Source: Alphaproteobacteria bacterium
GTDB taxonomy: Bacteria; Pseudomonadota; Alphaproteobacteria; Rhizobiales; Xanthobacteraceae
Length of the DNA stretch: 7,106 nucleotides
Direction of reading: 5' to 3'
Assembly (NCBI GenBank): GCA_005884465.1
Contig: VAZH01000273.1
Span: forward strand, 1-7,106
In this document: positions 6,467 through 7,106 of the stretch, piece after piece
Numbering within the stretch: the stretch's first letter is position 1
How the letters are laid out: the number at the start of each line of letters is the position of its first letter
The notes under the pieces: generated by a model
Seen by the model: only the letters and a program-made list of their open reading frames with translations
The model's database searches: none
What the model was told of the DNA's origin: nothing
Position numbers and translations under genes: made by a program

Positions 6467-6948
6467 TAAGAGACGACCTCTGCAGTGACGCGGCCAACGC
6501 CGGCACTGGTCAGGCCGATCGCGCGGGCGGCGCCCGTGGACAGGTCAAGCACCCGGCCGCGGACGAACGGGCCGCGGTCGTTGATGGTGACGACGACGCT
6601 GCGGCCGCCATGGGTCACCCTGAGCTTGGTGCCGAATGGCAGCGAACGGTGGGCCGCCGTCAGGGCACTTTGATTGAAACGCTGGCCAGAGGCGGTCTTG
6701 CTGCCGGATTCGTTGCCGTAAAAGGAAGCCATCCCCGAGAAGCTGTGTCCGGAGCCCGATGACGGGGTCACCGCGGCATTGGCATCACGCCAGGAAGAAT
6801 TGCTTGCGTGATGAGAATGGCGATGATGTCTGGATTTGGCCGAGGCTTCGGTGGTGCCCCCGCCGATAAAAAGAGTTGCGGCGCCGATAGCCAGCGCCGT
6901 GCGCCACCGGGTTGCATTTCCCGATGTTAGATTTTTAGATTTCAGCAT
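6466..6948 (-). CDS. RlpA-like exported double-psi beta-barrel protein (septal ring lytic transglycosylase family)
   Basis: RlpA proteins bind denuded peptidoglycan at division septa; some cleave it. This 160-residue product has a Sec signal peptide: basic start, hydrophobic core at about 17-31, likely cleavage after ASA at residue 37. There is no lipobox and no cysteine at all, so it should be soluble in the periplasm or secreted, unlike lipoprotein RlpA of enterobacteria. A His-rich stretch HHRHSHH (41-47) and a Ser-rich linker follow. The barrel domain spans about 71-158, with GMASFYG, TAAHRSLPFGTKLRVTH, INDRGPF (Asp124) and GRVLDLS. It has no C-terminal SPOR domain, so septal targeting by that route is unlikely. 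The position of the usual catalytic Glu (TANGE in active RlpA) is Gln89 here, so enzymatic activity is doubtful. The ATG at 6948 has GAGGGA at 6961-6956. Confidence 0.88.
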   Translation of the reverse strand: MLKSKNLTSGNATRWRTALAIGAATLFIGGGTTEASAKSRHHRHSHHASNSSWRDANAAVTPSSGSGHSFSGMASFYGNESGSKTASGQRFNQSALTAAHRSLPFGTKLRVTHGGRSVVVTINDRGPFVRGRVLDLSTGAARAIGLTSAGVGRVTAEVVS

Positions 6949-6970
6949 ATAGCAGTCCCTCGAGATAGTA

Positions 6971-6988
6971 TTGCCACATATGTGGCAA
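6971..6988. promoter_or_regulatory. Perfect 18-bp palindrome upstream of the rlpA-like gene, candidate operator or leader hairpin
   Basis: TTGCCACAT is followed at once by its exact reverse complement ATGTGGCAA. The site ends 22 bases before the rlpA ATG. On the - strand it is followed directly by TACTAT (6970-6965), a -10-like hexamer, but a start from that box would fall inside the ribosome-binding site (6961-6956). The dyad therefore more likely lies in the mRNA leader (7-bp stem, ATAT loop) or is bound by a dimeric regulator that blocks a promoter upstream. The symmetry is observed; the role is inferred. Confidence 0.55.
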
Positions 6989-7106
6989 GTGGAACCCCCG
7001 TCCCGTTCTGAGTGGCTGCCGTTTGGTGGGCTAATGAGGCATAAACTTGGCAGTAATTCCCCTATGTTCCTGGCTGAAACATCTTGTTACCTCAAGGGTT
7101 AATCCA
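6989..7106. other. Non-coding tail upstream of the rlpA-like gene
   Basis: No gene is recognisable in these 118 bases on either strand. The stretch is more AT-rich than the coding regions and probably holds the rlpA promoter, but I found no -35/-10 pair of good quality. It ends with GGTTAA, a CtrA half-site-like sequence without its partner. Confidence 0.5.

Noticed and set aside
7086..7104. CtrA-like site (TTAA-N7-TTAA) near the right edge
   Set aside because: Only one half-site is present; the partner reads GGTA or GTAA depending on spacing.

Overview
The window is an ordinary-looking chromosomal segment of a GC-rich alphaproteobacterium. The protein sequences and two palindromic repeat types resemble Bradyrhizobium and close relatives (Nitrobacteraceae). 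That assignment rests on recalled family resemblance, not a database search. No transposase, integrase of mobile type, CRISPR array, tRNA or rRNA gene was seen. I found no convincing undescribed multi-gene system.

Layout. Positions 1-145 hold the 3' end of a short-chain dehydrogenase/reductase gene. It is followed on the + strand by a complete dihydrolipoamide dehydrogenase gene (lpdA, 181-1584) and a 176-residue membrane protein of unknown function (1622-2152). These three read as one transcription unit, probably the tail of a 2-oxoglutarate dehydrogenase operon, although sucA and sucB lie outside the window. A shortened palindromic repeat (2153-2184) fills the gap to the next gene, which converges on it. 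That gene is a DUF4337 membrane protein (2198-2788, - strand), with xerC (2887-3858, - strand), a tyrosine recombinase for chromosome dimer resolution, upstream of it.

The 157-base divergent interval 3859-4015 carries a TATAAT box for xerC and a widely spaced 9-bp inverted repeat. priA (4016-6226, + strand), the replication-restart helicase, follows. Downstream of priA lie a 98-bp repeat that can fold as a four-way junction (6232-6329) and a strong intrinsic terminator (6353-6388). They separate priA from the converging rlpA-like gene (6466-6948, - strand), which encodes an exported double-psi beta-barrel protein. Upstream of rlpA is a perfect 18-bp palindrome (6971-6988).

Functions: the left third is central carbon metabolism (E3 of 2-oxoacid dehydrogenase complexes). 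The middle and right hold chromosome maintenance (XerC, PriA) and cell-wall or septum biology (RlpA-like). The points most worth a second look are the palindrome before rlpA, the Glu-to-Gln change at the expected catalytic acid of the RlpA-like protein, the four-way-junction repeat, and the long-range inverted repeat between xerC and priA.
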